A stretch of 7,856 bases of DNA, taken from NCBI GenBank assembly GCA_017395885.1, contig JAFQNM010000230.1:1-7856 (forward strand). Reading direction: 5' to 3'. Origin of the DNA: Clostridia bacterium (GTDB taxonomy: Bacteria; Bacillota; Clostridia; Oscillospirales; CAG-272). The notes below the pieces were generated by a model. It searched no databases and was not told where the DNA came from. It was given only the letters and a program-made list of their open reading frames with translations. Position numbers and translations under genes: made by a program. Positions 1 through 5,935 of the stretch are shown here, one piece after another (within the stretch, counting starts at the first letter, position 1; each line of letters opens with the position of its first letter).

Positions 1-43
1 ATAATAGGGGACATATGTGATCTTTGATGCCTCTTGCCGTATG
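1..43 (+). repeat. 43-base imperfect direct repeat, copy 1
   Basis: This stretch matches positions 95-137 at 38 of 43 bases by hand alignment. Both copies share the core AGGGGACATA and the end CTTGCCGTATG. The end of this copy runs into a small hairpin, GCCGTA (36-41) and TACGGC (47-52) with a five-base loop. Because the copy begins at the window edge it may extend further left. The look is that of a dispersed intergenic repeat or the edge of a mobile element, but no transposase is visible in the window. Confidence 0.8.
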
Positions 44-94
44 AAATACGGCTGTCGGGACGGCAGAAGCTCCCATCTGTCCGCCTGAAAACTG

Positions 95-137
95 ATAACA
101 GGGGACATAAGTGACCTTTGGTGCATCTTGCCGTATG
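95..137 (+). repeat. 43-base imperfect direct repeat, copy 2
   Basis: This is the second copy of the repeat at 1-43, offset by 94 bases. The five differences are single substitutions with no gaps. The 51 bases between the copies (44-94) are G+C-richer and can fold on themselves, for example CTGTC near 52-56 with GGCAG near 62-66. The copy ends about 40 bases before the lipoprotein promoter, so it lies outside that transcript. Confidence 0.8.
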
Positions 138-177
138 TTGTAAAGCTTCAATTACAGCTAATCAGCTCAGGTAAGGC

Positions 178-205
178 TTGACATTTTTTCTATATATGGT
201 AGAAT
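178..205 (+). promoter_or_regulatory. Sigma-A promoter of the lipoprotein gene
   Basis: A perfect -35 box TTGACA (178-183) is followed after 16 bases by TAGAAT (200-205), preceded by TGG to give an extended -10. Transcription should start near 212, giving a leader of about 50 bases before the lipoprotein start at 261. The AT-rich spacer and downstream tract fit a strong promoter. No clear operator is seen. Confidence 0.8.
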
Positions 206-260
206 ATTTTTAACATATATTTGCATCTTATTCTTATGTGATCAAAGGAAGGATATTGAA

Positions 261-1466
261 ATGTCAAAGAGAATACTTGCCTTATTGATTGCTGCAATGG
301 CAGCACTTTGTCTTATGTCTTGTAATTCCGGAAATTCAGATGACGCCGAAACCGATGATGCGCCGGAAACAGAAGAAGCCACGGAGACCGTTAGCGATTC
401 AGAGGAGGAAGTGACAGAAGGTATTCCCCCTGTGAACACCGAGAATCTTGATCCCTATTTTATCCCTGCTTCCGAGGATGTCGAATATGAGGGAGATAAA
501 GAGGGCAGACCTGTCAAAGCGAAGGAATGCAGAGAGGACGGCAGCTACGTAGAGTACAAGTACGTTTATGGCGAAAACGGAAAAGTAGAAAAAATGTCTG
601 TTTTCGAGCATAAGGCCAACGGTGATGAAATAACCAGTTACTTCACCTACGAATATGACGAGAACGGTGTTCTTTCTGGCCGTATTGATGATAACGAAGA
701 AAGAATAGAGTTTTCATACGATGAAAACGGTGATTTCTTATCCTATAATGCATACGACATAAGCGGATTTTATACTGCCCACGGAGACCTTTACCCCGGC
801 GGAGCCTTTAAAAGCAGGATCAGCTGTGGTATTAACGGAGAGGATGACAGTGTGATCCTGTTCAGAGAGGACGGCAGTTGGATGTCAAGAAAGTATCAGC
901 CATATACCGATGGCACATGGGTTCTTGACGAATACGATGAGATCGGCAATATCATCAGAATAACGAGCTACGGTCAGGACGGAAGCGTAGATCATATCAA
1001 CGAGTTTGAGTACGATGCCAAAAGACAGATGACGTATCAGCGTATATACAGAGACGGCGGAATTTTGCGTACAGAATATCAATATGAAAACGGAGCAGAG
1101 ATTTTTCACATTGAGTATGATGAAAGCGGCGCCATGTCCCATATGAACAAGTATGAGTATAACGGCGACGGAGACCTTGTAAAGGAGCTTTTCTACGGAA
1201 GTGACGGAGAGGTTGAGACGTGGTACCGCTACGAGTATAACGAAGAGGGCAAGCTGCATATGGGATATGCATACAACATGCCCGGGGATATTCATTGTAT
1301 GACCATATACTATAATGAAAACGAGCAGAACTACAGATACGAGAACTATGATGATAACGGAAATATGACTGCGTACAGTCTGCGTTATTATGATGAGAAC
1401 GGCAGTCTGTACAAGGAAGAAATATATTCTGCCGAAGGGCTCCTTATGGGCGTGATAGATTATTGA
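261..1466 (+). CDS. Putative lipoprotein with tandem Y-x-x-x-G repeats
   Basis: This 401-residue protein begins with a lipoprotein signal peptide: basic MSKR, a hydrophobic core, then the lipobox L18-M-S-C21, so Cys21 should be lipidated and the protein anchored outside the membrane. Residues 27-53 are an acidic, Thr/Ser/Glu-rich linker. From about 99 to 393 the chain is filled with short units of the form Y-(D/N/G)-x-x-G, for example at Tyr132, 153, 225, 237, 286, 300, 312, 326, 363, 377 and 389, usually 12-14 residues apart. This resembles YD/RHS-type or MORN-like beta repeats, but it is far shorter than RHS toxins and no toxin tip is visible. The start is supported by AAAGGAAGGA (244-253) seven bases upstream and a strong promoter. 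It is a single-gene unit ending at a hairpin. The function is unknown; surface binding or a structural role is an inference. Confidence 0.88.
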   Translation: MSKRILALLIAAMAALCLMSCNSGNSDDAETDDAPETEEATETVSDSEEEVTEGIPPVNTENLDPYFIPASEDVEYEGDKEGRPVKAKECREDGSYVEYKYVYGENGKVEKMSVFEHKANGDEITSYFTYEYDENGVLSGRIDDNEERIEFSYDENGDFLSYNAYDISGFYTAHGDLYPGGAFKSRISCGINGEDDSVILFREDGSWMSRKYQPYTDGTWVLDEYDEIGNIIRITSYGQDGSVDHINEFEYDAKRQMTYQRIYRDGGILRTEYQYENGAEIFHIEYDESGAMSHMNKYEYNGDGDLVKELFYGSDGEVETWYRYEYNEEGKLHMGYAYNMPGDIHCMTIYYNENEQNYRYENYDDNGNMTAYSLRYYDENGSLYKEEIYSAEGLLMGVIDY

Positions 1467-1469
1467 TAA

Positions 1470-1500
1470 AAACCGAGCAGGCACAATGCCTGCTCGGTTT
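1470..1500. terminator. Bidirectional terminator between lipoprotein and kinase
   Basis: A perfect 14-base-pair stem (1470-1483 with 1487-1500) has a three-base loop CAA. The stem begins with A residues and ends with T residues, so each strand gives a G+C-rich hairpin followed by U. It begins four bases after the lipoprotein stop and lies 13 bases beyond the end of the convergent histidine kinase gene, so it can serve both transcripts. Confidence 0.93.
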
Positions 1501-1512
1501 ACTTATGTTCAT

Positions 1513-2595
1513 TCAGTTTTGGGGAAGGCGAACTGTAAAAATGGCACCGCCATCCTCACGGTTTTCGGCAGAGATAGCTCCGTCGCAAATGGTGATTATA
1601 CGGTGAACAAGTGCAAGGCCAAGTCCGTTGCCCTCAGCCTTGTGAGAGGTATCCTCCTGATAAAACTTATCAAAAATATGCTTTTTAGCCTTTTCCGTAA
1701 GGCCGGGGCCGCTGTCTGCAACTGAGAAGACGATATAGCTTCCTTCTCTGAAAAGCTTAACGGTAATGCAGCTGTTATCCGGTGAGAATTTTATTGCATT
1801 GTTGATAATATTATCCCACACGTGGTGGAGAAGCGCCTCGTTTCCCGTGAACTCAATATTCTCAAGCTCTGCATCAGGCTCAATGCCCTTGGAGCTCCAG
1901 CAGGGCTCCAGAATAACGATAGATTGCCGTATCTGCTCGTCAAGCCTGAATCTGGTCCTGTTTGTCTGAATAGACTGGTTTTCTATCTTTGAGAGCAGAA
2001 GAATGTTTCCCACAAGGGTGGAGAGTCTCTTTGTGTTGAAAAGGATCTTTTCAACGTATACCTGCTCCTCATCGGAAAGGTTGGCGCAGTCCTGAAGCAG
2101 GGTGGTATATCCCTCAATGGCGTTGATGGGGGTCTTGAATTCGTGAGATACGTTGGAAACAAAGTCTGTTTGCAGGATCTCCGTTGCGCTAAGCTCCTCC
2201 ATCATAAGATTAAAGCCTGCATTGACCTCCTTGATCTCTCTTGAACACCTCTCCGTATCGAGGCGAACGGAAAAATCGCCGTCTGCAACTCTTTGCATAG
2301 CCTCTCTCAGCTGCTTGATGGGGTCAAAGAACAGGCGAGAGAAAAGCCTGGTGGCAACGCCCAGAGCGATAAGGGTAAGCACCGCGATCTGAACGAAAAG
2401 GGGAATGCTGTCAAAGGAGGGGAACAGCATTGTAATGAGATGAGAGAGACCGAAGGCTATGAGAATAAAAACAAGAGCCTCGGCAACGATCAGCATGGTA
2501 AGGCGTGTTTTAAGATTAAACCAGCCAACCTTCGTTTTTCTCAGATTCTGAAAAAGCTCACGGCTTTTGGTGTATTTTTGTTCCTTCTTTTTCAA
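1513..2595 (-). CDS. HAMP-containing sensor histidine kinase with minimal extracellular loop
   Basis: This is a 360-residue membrane sensor kinase that should autophosphorylate and pass phosphate to the regulator encoded just upstream. Two membrane helices lie at about 32-57 and 66-88, joined by only some 8 residues, followed by a HAMP linker (about 89-139). The dimerisation domain holds the H-box with phosphoacceptor His151 (S-H-E-F-K-T-P). The ATPase domain shows the N-box (Asn262, Asn266), the G1 box D294-S-G-P-G, the F box around F308-D-K-F and the G2 box G322-N-G-L-G-L. All key residues are present. Translation starts at TTG (2595-2593), seven bases after AAGGTGG, and this codon overlaps the regulator's TGA as TTGA, so the genes are coupled. 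The very short loop is typical of intramembrane-sensing kinases, many of which report envelope stress; the signal itself cannot be read here. Confidence 0.96.
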   Translation of the reverse strand: MKKKEQKYTKSRELFQNLRKTKVGWFNLKTRLTMLIVAEALVFILIAFGLSHLITMLFPSFDSIPLFVQIAVLTLIALGVATRLFSRLFFDPIKQLREAMQRVADGDFSVRLDTERCSREIKEVNAGFNLMMEELSATEILQTDFVSNVSHEFKTPINAIEGYTTLLQDCANLSDEEQVYVEKILFNTKRLSTLVGNILLLSKIENQSIQTNRTRFRLDEQIRQSIVILEPCWSSKGIEPDAELENIEFTGNEALLHHVWDNIINNAIKFSPDNSCITVKLFREGSYIVFSVADSGPGLTEKAKKHIFDKFYQEDTSHKAEGNGLGLALVHRIITICDGAISAENREDGGAIFTVRLPQN

Positions 2596-3263
2596 GATTT
2601 CACCACCTTGTAGCCAACTCCGCGGATAGTAACGATCCTGAAATCTTTGTTATCACGGAAACGGTCACGCAGCCTTCCGATATGAACGTCAACGGTGTGG
2701 GTGTCAGAGTCAGACTCATAGCCCCAAACCTCGTCCATCAGCTGCTGGCGGGTAAAGATCTTACCGGGGAACGAGGCCATCTTGTATAGAAGGAGAAATT
2801 CCTTTTGTGGCAGAGGATAGCTGTCCTTTCCGCAGATAACGGTAAATGAGTCGTACTCAAGCACAGTATCGCCAATGGTCTGCTTGCGCTCGTTTATCAT
2901 CTGAGCACGGCGAAGGAGAGCCCCAACACGGAGCACCATTTCATTAACATTGATGGGCTTGACCATATAGTCGTCAGTTCCCGAGAGGTAGCCGAGGCGC
3001 ATATCGTCAAAGGCGTCCTTGGCAGTTATCATAAGAACAGGGGTTGTGTTTCCCGAATCCCTGAGCAAACGAACGAACTCGTAGCCGTCCATAACGGGCA
3101 TCATAATATCGGAAATAATGAGATCGAAGTAGTCTGAATCAAGAGCTTCAAGAGCTTCCTTGCCGTTGCCCACCTCGCAAACGGTGTAGCCGTGCTTGAT
3201 AAGAACGTGAGAGAAAAGACGACGAAGCTCTCTGTCGTCCTCGGCAATAAGAATCTTAAGCAT
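2592..3263 (-). CDS. OmpR/PhoB-family response regulator
   Basis: This is a 223-residue DNA-binding regulator and the partner of the downstream kinase. The receiver domain (about 1-118) has the acidic pair Asp9-Asp10, the phosphoacceptor Asp52 (S-D-I-M-M-P), switch Thr80 and Lys102. The winged-helix domain (about 127-223) has the recognition helix region D-T-H-T-V-D-V-H-I-G-R-L-R and ends with the usual R-G-V-G-Y-K. The start at ATG 3263-3261 is chosen because AAAGGCGG lies six bases upstream, the protein then begins exactly at the family start, and the longer open frame would begin inside the promoter's -35 box. Gene order is regulator first, kinase second. The regulated genes are unknown; autoregulation and control of neighbouring envelope genes are possible but not shown. 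Confidence 0.96.
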   Translation of the reverse strand: MLKILIAEDDRELRRLFSHVLIKHGYTVCEVGNGKEALEALDSDYFDLIISDIMMPVMDGYEFVRLLRDSGNTTPVLMITAKDAFDDMRLGYLSGTDDYMVKPINVNEMVLRVGALLRRAQMINERKQTIGDTVLEYDSFTVICGKDSYPLPQKEFLLLYKMASFPGKIFTRQQLMDEVWGYESDSDTHTVDVHIGRLRDRFRDNKDFRIVTIRGVGYKVVKS

Positions 3264-3297
3264 AAAATTCCGCCTTTCACTTTGATTAACTACGGTA

Positions 3298-3326
3298 ATT
3301 GTAGCACATTTTTGTTTCCATTTCAA
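3298..3326 (-). promoter_or_regulatory. Sigma-A promoter of the two-component operon
   Basis: Read on the minus strand, TTGAAA (3326-3321) and TACAAT (3303-3298) are separated by exactly 17 bases, and TGC precedes the -10 box to give an extended -10. Transcription should start near 3291, leaving a leader of about 28 bases that contains the ribosome binding site. This site also rules out the upstream start codon at 3326 for the regulator. Confidence 0.85.
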
Positions 3327-3368
3327 TAATTACCCAAATACAGAGTATGAATAAAGGATATTTTAAAC

Positions 3369-3396
3369 CCGCCACTACGGTTAATATAGATTTAAA
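3369..3396. repeat. Partial copy of the palindromic intergenic repeat
   Basis: This matches 4890-4916 closely: both read CCGCC-x-CT-x-CGGTTAATATA and continue with A, T and AAA runs, with three substitutions and one single-base gap. Only one half of the palindrome is kept here, because the left arm found at 4871-4882 is absent. It lies between the ldhA terminator and the promoter of the two-component operon. Confidence 0.65.
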
Positions 3397-3400
3397 AGTG

Positions 3401-3437
3401 AAAAAGCCTTGAAAAGCATAGCTTTTCAAGGCTTTTT
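3401..3437 (-). terminator. Terminator of ldhA
   Basis: A perfect 17-base-pair stem (3401-3417 with 3421-3437) carries a three-base loop ATA. On the minus strand it ends in a run of five T residues. It begins one base after the ldhA stop codon, so it almost certainly ends that transcript. It is symmetric and could also stop transcription from the other direction. Confidence 0.93.
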
Positions 3438-3438
3438 A

Positions 3439-4419
3439 TCATGCTGTAACTCTGTTGCTTTCGGTCCCCTCGTTCACATAGCCGACAATGTTATCAATGG
3501 TAGTTTCTGCAATATTGTCCAGGGCATCCTCTGTGAGAAAGGCCTGGTGGGAGGTGACGATAACGTTGGGCATTGAAATAAGGCGGGCAAGAACGTCATC
3601 CGAAACGATATGGTTGGAATAATCCTCGAAAAACAGATCGTTCTCGTCCTCGTAAACGTCAAGGCAGGCACCTCCGAGGCGGCGCTCCTTAATTGCCGCA
3701 AGCAGAGCCTGAGCATCAATAAGAGCACCTCTGGAGGTGTTGATAATAATTGCTCTCTTCTTCATTTTTTCAATAACGTCCCCGTCTATCATATGGTAGG
3801 TCTCGTCCGTAAGAGGGCAGTGGAGAGAGATAATATCGCTTTCTCTGAAAAGAGTATCGGTGTCTGTGTAGGTAACGTCGGGAATATCTGCAGGGTATTT
3901 GTCATAGGCCAGTATCTTCATGCCGAAACCGCGGCAAATATCAATAAAGCAGCGGCCGATCTTTCCGGTGCCCACAACGCCAACAGTCTTTCCATGGAGG
4001 TCGAAGCCGGTCATACCGTTGAGGCTGAAATTGAAGTCACGTGTGCGGATATAAGCCTTGTGTATTCTTCTGATAGAGGTAAGGAGCATGGCCATAGCGT
4101 GCTCGGCAACGGAGTGAGGGGAATAGGCAGGCACGTTGAAAACGGGTATTCTTCCTGCCAGATGCTTGAAATCAACGTTGTTGAAGCCGGCACAGCGGAG
4201 CGCTATAAACTTGCATCCGCCCTCTATAAGAGCATCTATAACAGGGGCAGATACGGTATCGTTAACAAAAACGCAAACTCCGTCAAAGCCTGCGGCAAGA
4301 GAAGCTGTGTCCTCTGTCAGCTTCGTTTCATAAAACTTAATATCAACCCCGCAGGCGGAGGCATATTTTTCAAAGGATGGCTTATCGTAGGCCTTGGTAT
4401 CGAAAAAAGCGATCTTCAT
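3439..4419 (-). CDS. ldhA: D-lactate dehydrogenase (fermentative, NAD-dependent)
   Basis: This 326-residue cytosolic enzyme reduces pyruvate to D-lactate with NADH and so regenerates NAD+ during fermentation. It matches the E. coli LdhA type along its length, with shared blocks such as ALRCAGFNNVD (73-83), TRDxNFSLxGxTGF (about 126-139), TLFxESDxISLHCPLT (189-204) and the end motif HQAFLT. The Rossmann motif is G150-T-G-K-I-G155, with Asp173 ending the next strand, as expected for NAD specificity. The catalytic trio is Arg230 (N-T-S-R-G), Glu259 and His291. The start at ATG 4419-4417 aligns with the family N-terminus. Its ribosome binding site AAAGGA is rather far away (12 bases), and an in-frame ATG seven codons earlier has no better site. 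The gene stands alone, with its own promoter and terminator, and diverges from rubredoxin. Confidence 0.96.
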   Translation of the reverse strand: MKIAFFDTKAYDKPSFEKYASACGVDIKFYETKLTEDTASLAAGFDGVCVFVNDTVSAPVIDALIEGGCKFIALRCAGFNNVDFKHLAGRIPVFNVPAYSPHSVAEHAMAMLLTSIRRIHKAYIRTRDFNFSLNGMTGFDLHGKTVGVVGTGKIGRCFIDICRGFGMKILAYDKYPADIPDVTYTDTDTLFRESDIISLHCPLTDETYHMIDGDVIEKMKKRAIIINTSRGALIDAQALLAAIKERRLGGACLDVYEDENDLFFEDYSNHIVSDDVLARLISMPNVIVTSHQAFLTEDALDNIAETTIDNIVGYVNEGTESNRVTA

Positions 4420-4462
4420 AGTATTTTCAAGTCCTTTCATTGGAAACGTAATATATAGTGTG

Positions 4463-4494
4463 TCCGCTTGAACCCTTGATATACAAGGGACGGA
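4463..4494 (-). other. Hairpin in the ldhA leader
   Basis: CCCTTG (4473-4478) and CAAGGG (4484-4489) form a six-pair stem with a five-base loop. An outer four-pair helix, TCCG (4463-4466) with CGGA (4491-4494), flanks it asymmetrically. It sits inside the long leader implied by the ldhA promoter, about 45 bases before the start codon. It has no U run and does not look like a terminator. It may only be a stabilising fold; no known riboswitch was recognised. Confidence 0.5.
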
Positions 4495-4590
4495 TAAATT
4501 AGACATATGCAGAAAAGAGCTGCGTGACAAACTATAATAGTCAAATGACTAAAATCAACAAAGAAGCAGAATATCTCCTGCTTTGAGCTA

Positions 4591-4619
4591 ATTGTATCAC
4601 AAAGAAAACAGAAGGTCAA
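4591..4619 (-). promoter_or_regulatory. Sigma-A promoter of ldhA
   Basis: On the minus strand TTGACC (4619-4614) and TACAAT (4596-4591) are spaced by 17 bases, with TGA before the -10 box as an extended element. The predicted start near 4584 gives an untranslated leader of about 165 bases, which is long for a metabolic gene and contains the hairpin at 4463-4494 and inverted repeats at 4531-4550. Confidence 0.8.
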
Positions 4620-4684
4620 TCAGTGAATACAGTATTATTCGGAAATATCCGGAGATAATATATTCAGAAAGGTCAGGTGAAAAT

Positions 4685-4843
4685 ATGAAAAAATACGTTT
4701 GTGACGTATGTGGCTGGGAATACGATGAAGAAAAGGGATATCCGGAGGCAGGCGTATCTCCCGGAACAAAATTTGAAGCTCTGCCTGAAGATTTTGTATG
4801 TCCCCTCTGCGGCGTAGCCACAGAATTCTTCTCTGAAAAATAA
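4685..4843 (+). CDS. Rubredoxin
   Basis: This is a 52-residue iron protein that carries single electrons in the cytoplasm, in anaerobes often to rubrerythrin, superoxide reductase or flavodiiron proteins that detoxify oxygen species. The four iron-binding cysteines are Cys6 and Cys9 (C-D-V-C-G-W) and Cys39 and Cys42 (C-P-L-C-G-V), with the family's typical Y-D-E, P-G-T-x-F and L-P-E-D-F-V-C-P segments between them. The length is exactly standard. The start at ATG 4685 follows AGGTG by five bases; the longer open frame upstream adds a non-conserved tail and is not used. It is transcribed away from ldhA. No partner oxidoreductase gene lies in the window, and I see no convincing promoter sequence for it in the 4597-4684 gap. 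Confidence 0.97.
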   Translation: MKKYVCDVCGWEYDEEKGYPEAGVSPGTKFEALPEDFVCPLCGVATEFFSEK

Positions 4844-4870
4844 ATCCCTGTCTCTCGGGGAGGATAACTT

Positions 4871-4916
4871 GCAGGGGCGGATCCCATATCCGCCCCTGCG
4901 GTTAATATAAATTAAA
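4871..4916. repeat. Palindromic REP-like element after rubredoxin
   Basis: GCAGGGGCGGAT (4871-4882) and ATCCGCCCCTGC (4888-4899) form a perfect 12-pair, very G+C-rich stem with a five-base loop. The following AT-rich tail (4900-4916) recurs at 3369-3396. There is no T run after the stem, so it is not a classical terminator, although it may stabilise the rubredoxin message's 3' end. The rest of 4917-5004 contains no gene that I can support. Confidence 0.75.
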
Positions 4917-5004
4917 TCTTCCTGTTAAATCGGAATTTGAAATGACGGTGAGGCATTGAGGATAAAAGCCACCCCATATGAGGCGTACTCTTAAGGATAG
5001 CAAA

Positions 5005-5034
5005 AAAAGAAGCACGAAATTTCGTGCTTCTTTT
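5005..5034. terminator. Bidirectional terminator between rubredoxin and hydrolase
   Basis: A perfect 15-base inverted repeat without spacer (5005-5019 with 5020-5034, centre GAAATTTC) is flanked by an A run on the left and T residues on the right. On the minus strand the stem ends in seven T residues; on the plus strand in four, then AA and TTT. It can end both the rubredoxin and the hydrolase transcripts. Positions 5035-5143 hold nothing else that I can identify. Confidence 0.85.
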
Positions 5035-5143
5035 AATTTGATCTTATACCGTAACAGGCATGGAAAATGTATATCACATTTTCCTCACTTCAGGAGAACC
5101 TAAAGCCCTTATACCAACTCAAAACGAAATGCTCCGATTTAAT

Positions 5144-5884
5144 TCAATTCTTCATTAACCATTTAATAAATTCGGTTAGCAAAAAATTCCAATCCGCCTC
5201 ATCGTAATAATAATGCCCTGAATATTCAAGCGAGTTTATCGTAAAGCACGAATTTTGCTTTAAATATTTTTCGCTCTTTTTTGAGACCATTTCATCTTTT
5301 TCAGATTGGTATACCCAACAAGGTGTATTTAGATTATTTATTACTTTACGAGTTTGGCGTATTTTTGCAAATAATTCCAGAAATCTTGGTATCCATCCAA
5401 TATAATTGAAAAGGTTTTTATCTTCTCCGATACCATAACTTTTTTTCGCTGCTAACGCTTCACGATCGTTGGGACTGATTTTATCAAAATAAACCTTTAA
5501 CGAATTGATAGCCATTTTAGGTTTTAACGATAAACTTAAAGGAACTGCGATCAAGAACAGTTTGTAAACTGTTCTTGATTTAATCGCTTGTTCGATTGCA
5601 AGGAGCGTTCCTAAAGAATGGGCAACTATATAAATTTTTTCGTGGGTCACAGATAATTCTTCAACCACAGAAGCAACTTGTGTTTCCCACTTTTTCATTG
5701 ACGTTTTCGAGAAATCTTTAACACCTTTTCCATGACCATCTAAAAGCAAGTTATAAACTGAAAATGACTTTGGTATTAAAGGTATGAATTCGTTAAAATG
5801 ATTTGGAGTTCCGACAATCCCATGAATAAATAGAATTGCCGTAGTTGAGTCGTTGCGTATATTTATGTATTCTTTGTGCTCCAA
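5144..5884 (-). CDS. Alpha/beta hydrolase (esterase/lipase-like)
   Basis: This is a 246-residue cytosolic serine hydrolase with no signal peptide. The oxyanion region is F-I-H21-G22, the nucleophile is Ser90 in A-H-S-L-G (first Gly of the usual G-x-S-x-G replaced by Ala), the acid is probably Asp197 (S-E-K-D-E-M-V) and the base is His224 (Y-S-G-H). Length and order fit the small carboxylesterase/monoacylglycerol lipase group; the substrate cannot be told. Translation starts at TTG (5884-5882) after AAGGTGG, as no ATG is in frame nearby. The gene is clearly more AT-rich than its neighbours: 20 of 60 bases are G or C at 5341-5400, against 36 of 60 at 3661-3720 in ldhA. It stands alone between a terminator and a repeat element, which suggests horizontal acquisition. 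Confidence 0.9.
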   Translation of the reverse strand: MEHKEYINIRNDSTTAILFIHGIVGTPNHFNEFIPLIPKSFSVYNLLLDGHGKGVKDFSKTSMKKWETQVASVVEELSVTHEKIYIVAHSLGTLLAIEQAIKSRTVYKLFLIAVPLSLSLKPKMAINSLKVYFDKISPNDREALAAKKSYGIGEDKNLFNYIGWIPRFLELFAKIRQTRKVINNLNTPCWVYQSEKDEMVSKKSEKYLKQNSCFTINSLEYSGHYYYDEADWNFLLTEFIKWLMKN

Positions 5885-5904
5885 ATCATCACCACCTTGA
5901 TTTT

Positions 5905-5933
5905 ATTATATAAAATTTTAAAGTATTTTTTAA
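5905..5933 (-). promoter_or_regulatory. Probable promoter of the hydrolase gene
   Basis: On the minus strand TTAAAA (5933-5928) and a perfect TATAAT (5910-5905) are 17 bases apart. The region is very AT-rich, so a chance match is easier here. The predicted start would fall near 5898, at the edge of the ribosome binding site, which leaves an unusually short leader. Confidence 0.5.
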
Positions 5934-5935
5934 GT

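Noticed and set aside
1..137. A CRISPR array at the left edge
   Set aside because: Only two imperfect copies are visible, the 43-base unit with five mismatches is too diverged, the spacing is not array-like, and no cas gene is present.
885..1484. A 199-residue open frame on the minus strand opposite the lipoprotein gene
   Set aside because: It is antisense to a well-supported gene with promoter, ribosome binding site and signal peptide. Its hydrophobic composition follows from the complement of repeated Tyr, Asp, Glu and Asn codons.
3264..3326. A longer N-terminus for the response regulator
   Set aside because: The upstream start would lie in the -35 box of the operon promoter, and the added residues do not belong to the receiver domain. 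The internal ATG has a good ribosome binding site.
3610..4458. A 282-residue plus-strand open frame opposite ldhA
   Set aside because: It lies fully antisense to a complete LdhA with all catalytic residues, resembles no family, and is explained by codon bias of the real gene.
4420..4530. A longer N-terminus for LdhA starting at TTG 4530
   Set aside because: The extension has no ribosome binding site at its start and does not align with the LdhA family, whose N-terminus matches the ATG at 4419.
4580..4605. A possible Rex operator over the ldhA -10 box (TTGTGA followed by CTCAAA)
   Set aside because: Only one half-site fits, the second half differs and the spacing is nine instead of the expected length. 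It is not strong enough to call.
4592..4684. An N-terminal extension of rubredoxin
   Set aside because: The extra 31 residues are not conserved in the family, and the internal ATG at 4685 has the ribosome binding site and gives the exact standard length.
4920..5000. A short minus-strand peptide frame in the gap after rubredoxin
   Set aside because: It is about 21 residues, has no convincing ribosome binding site or homology, and overlaps the edge of a repeat element.
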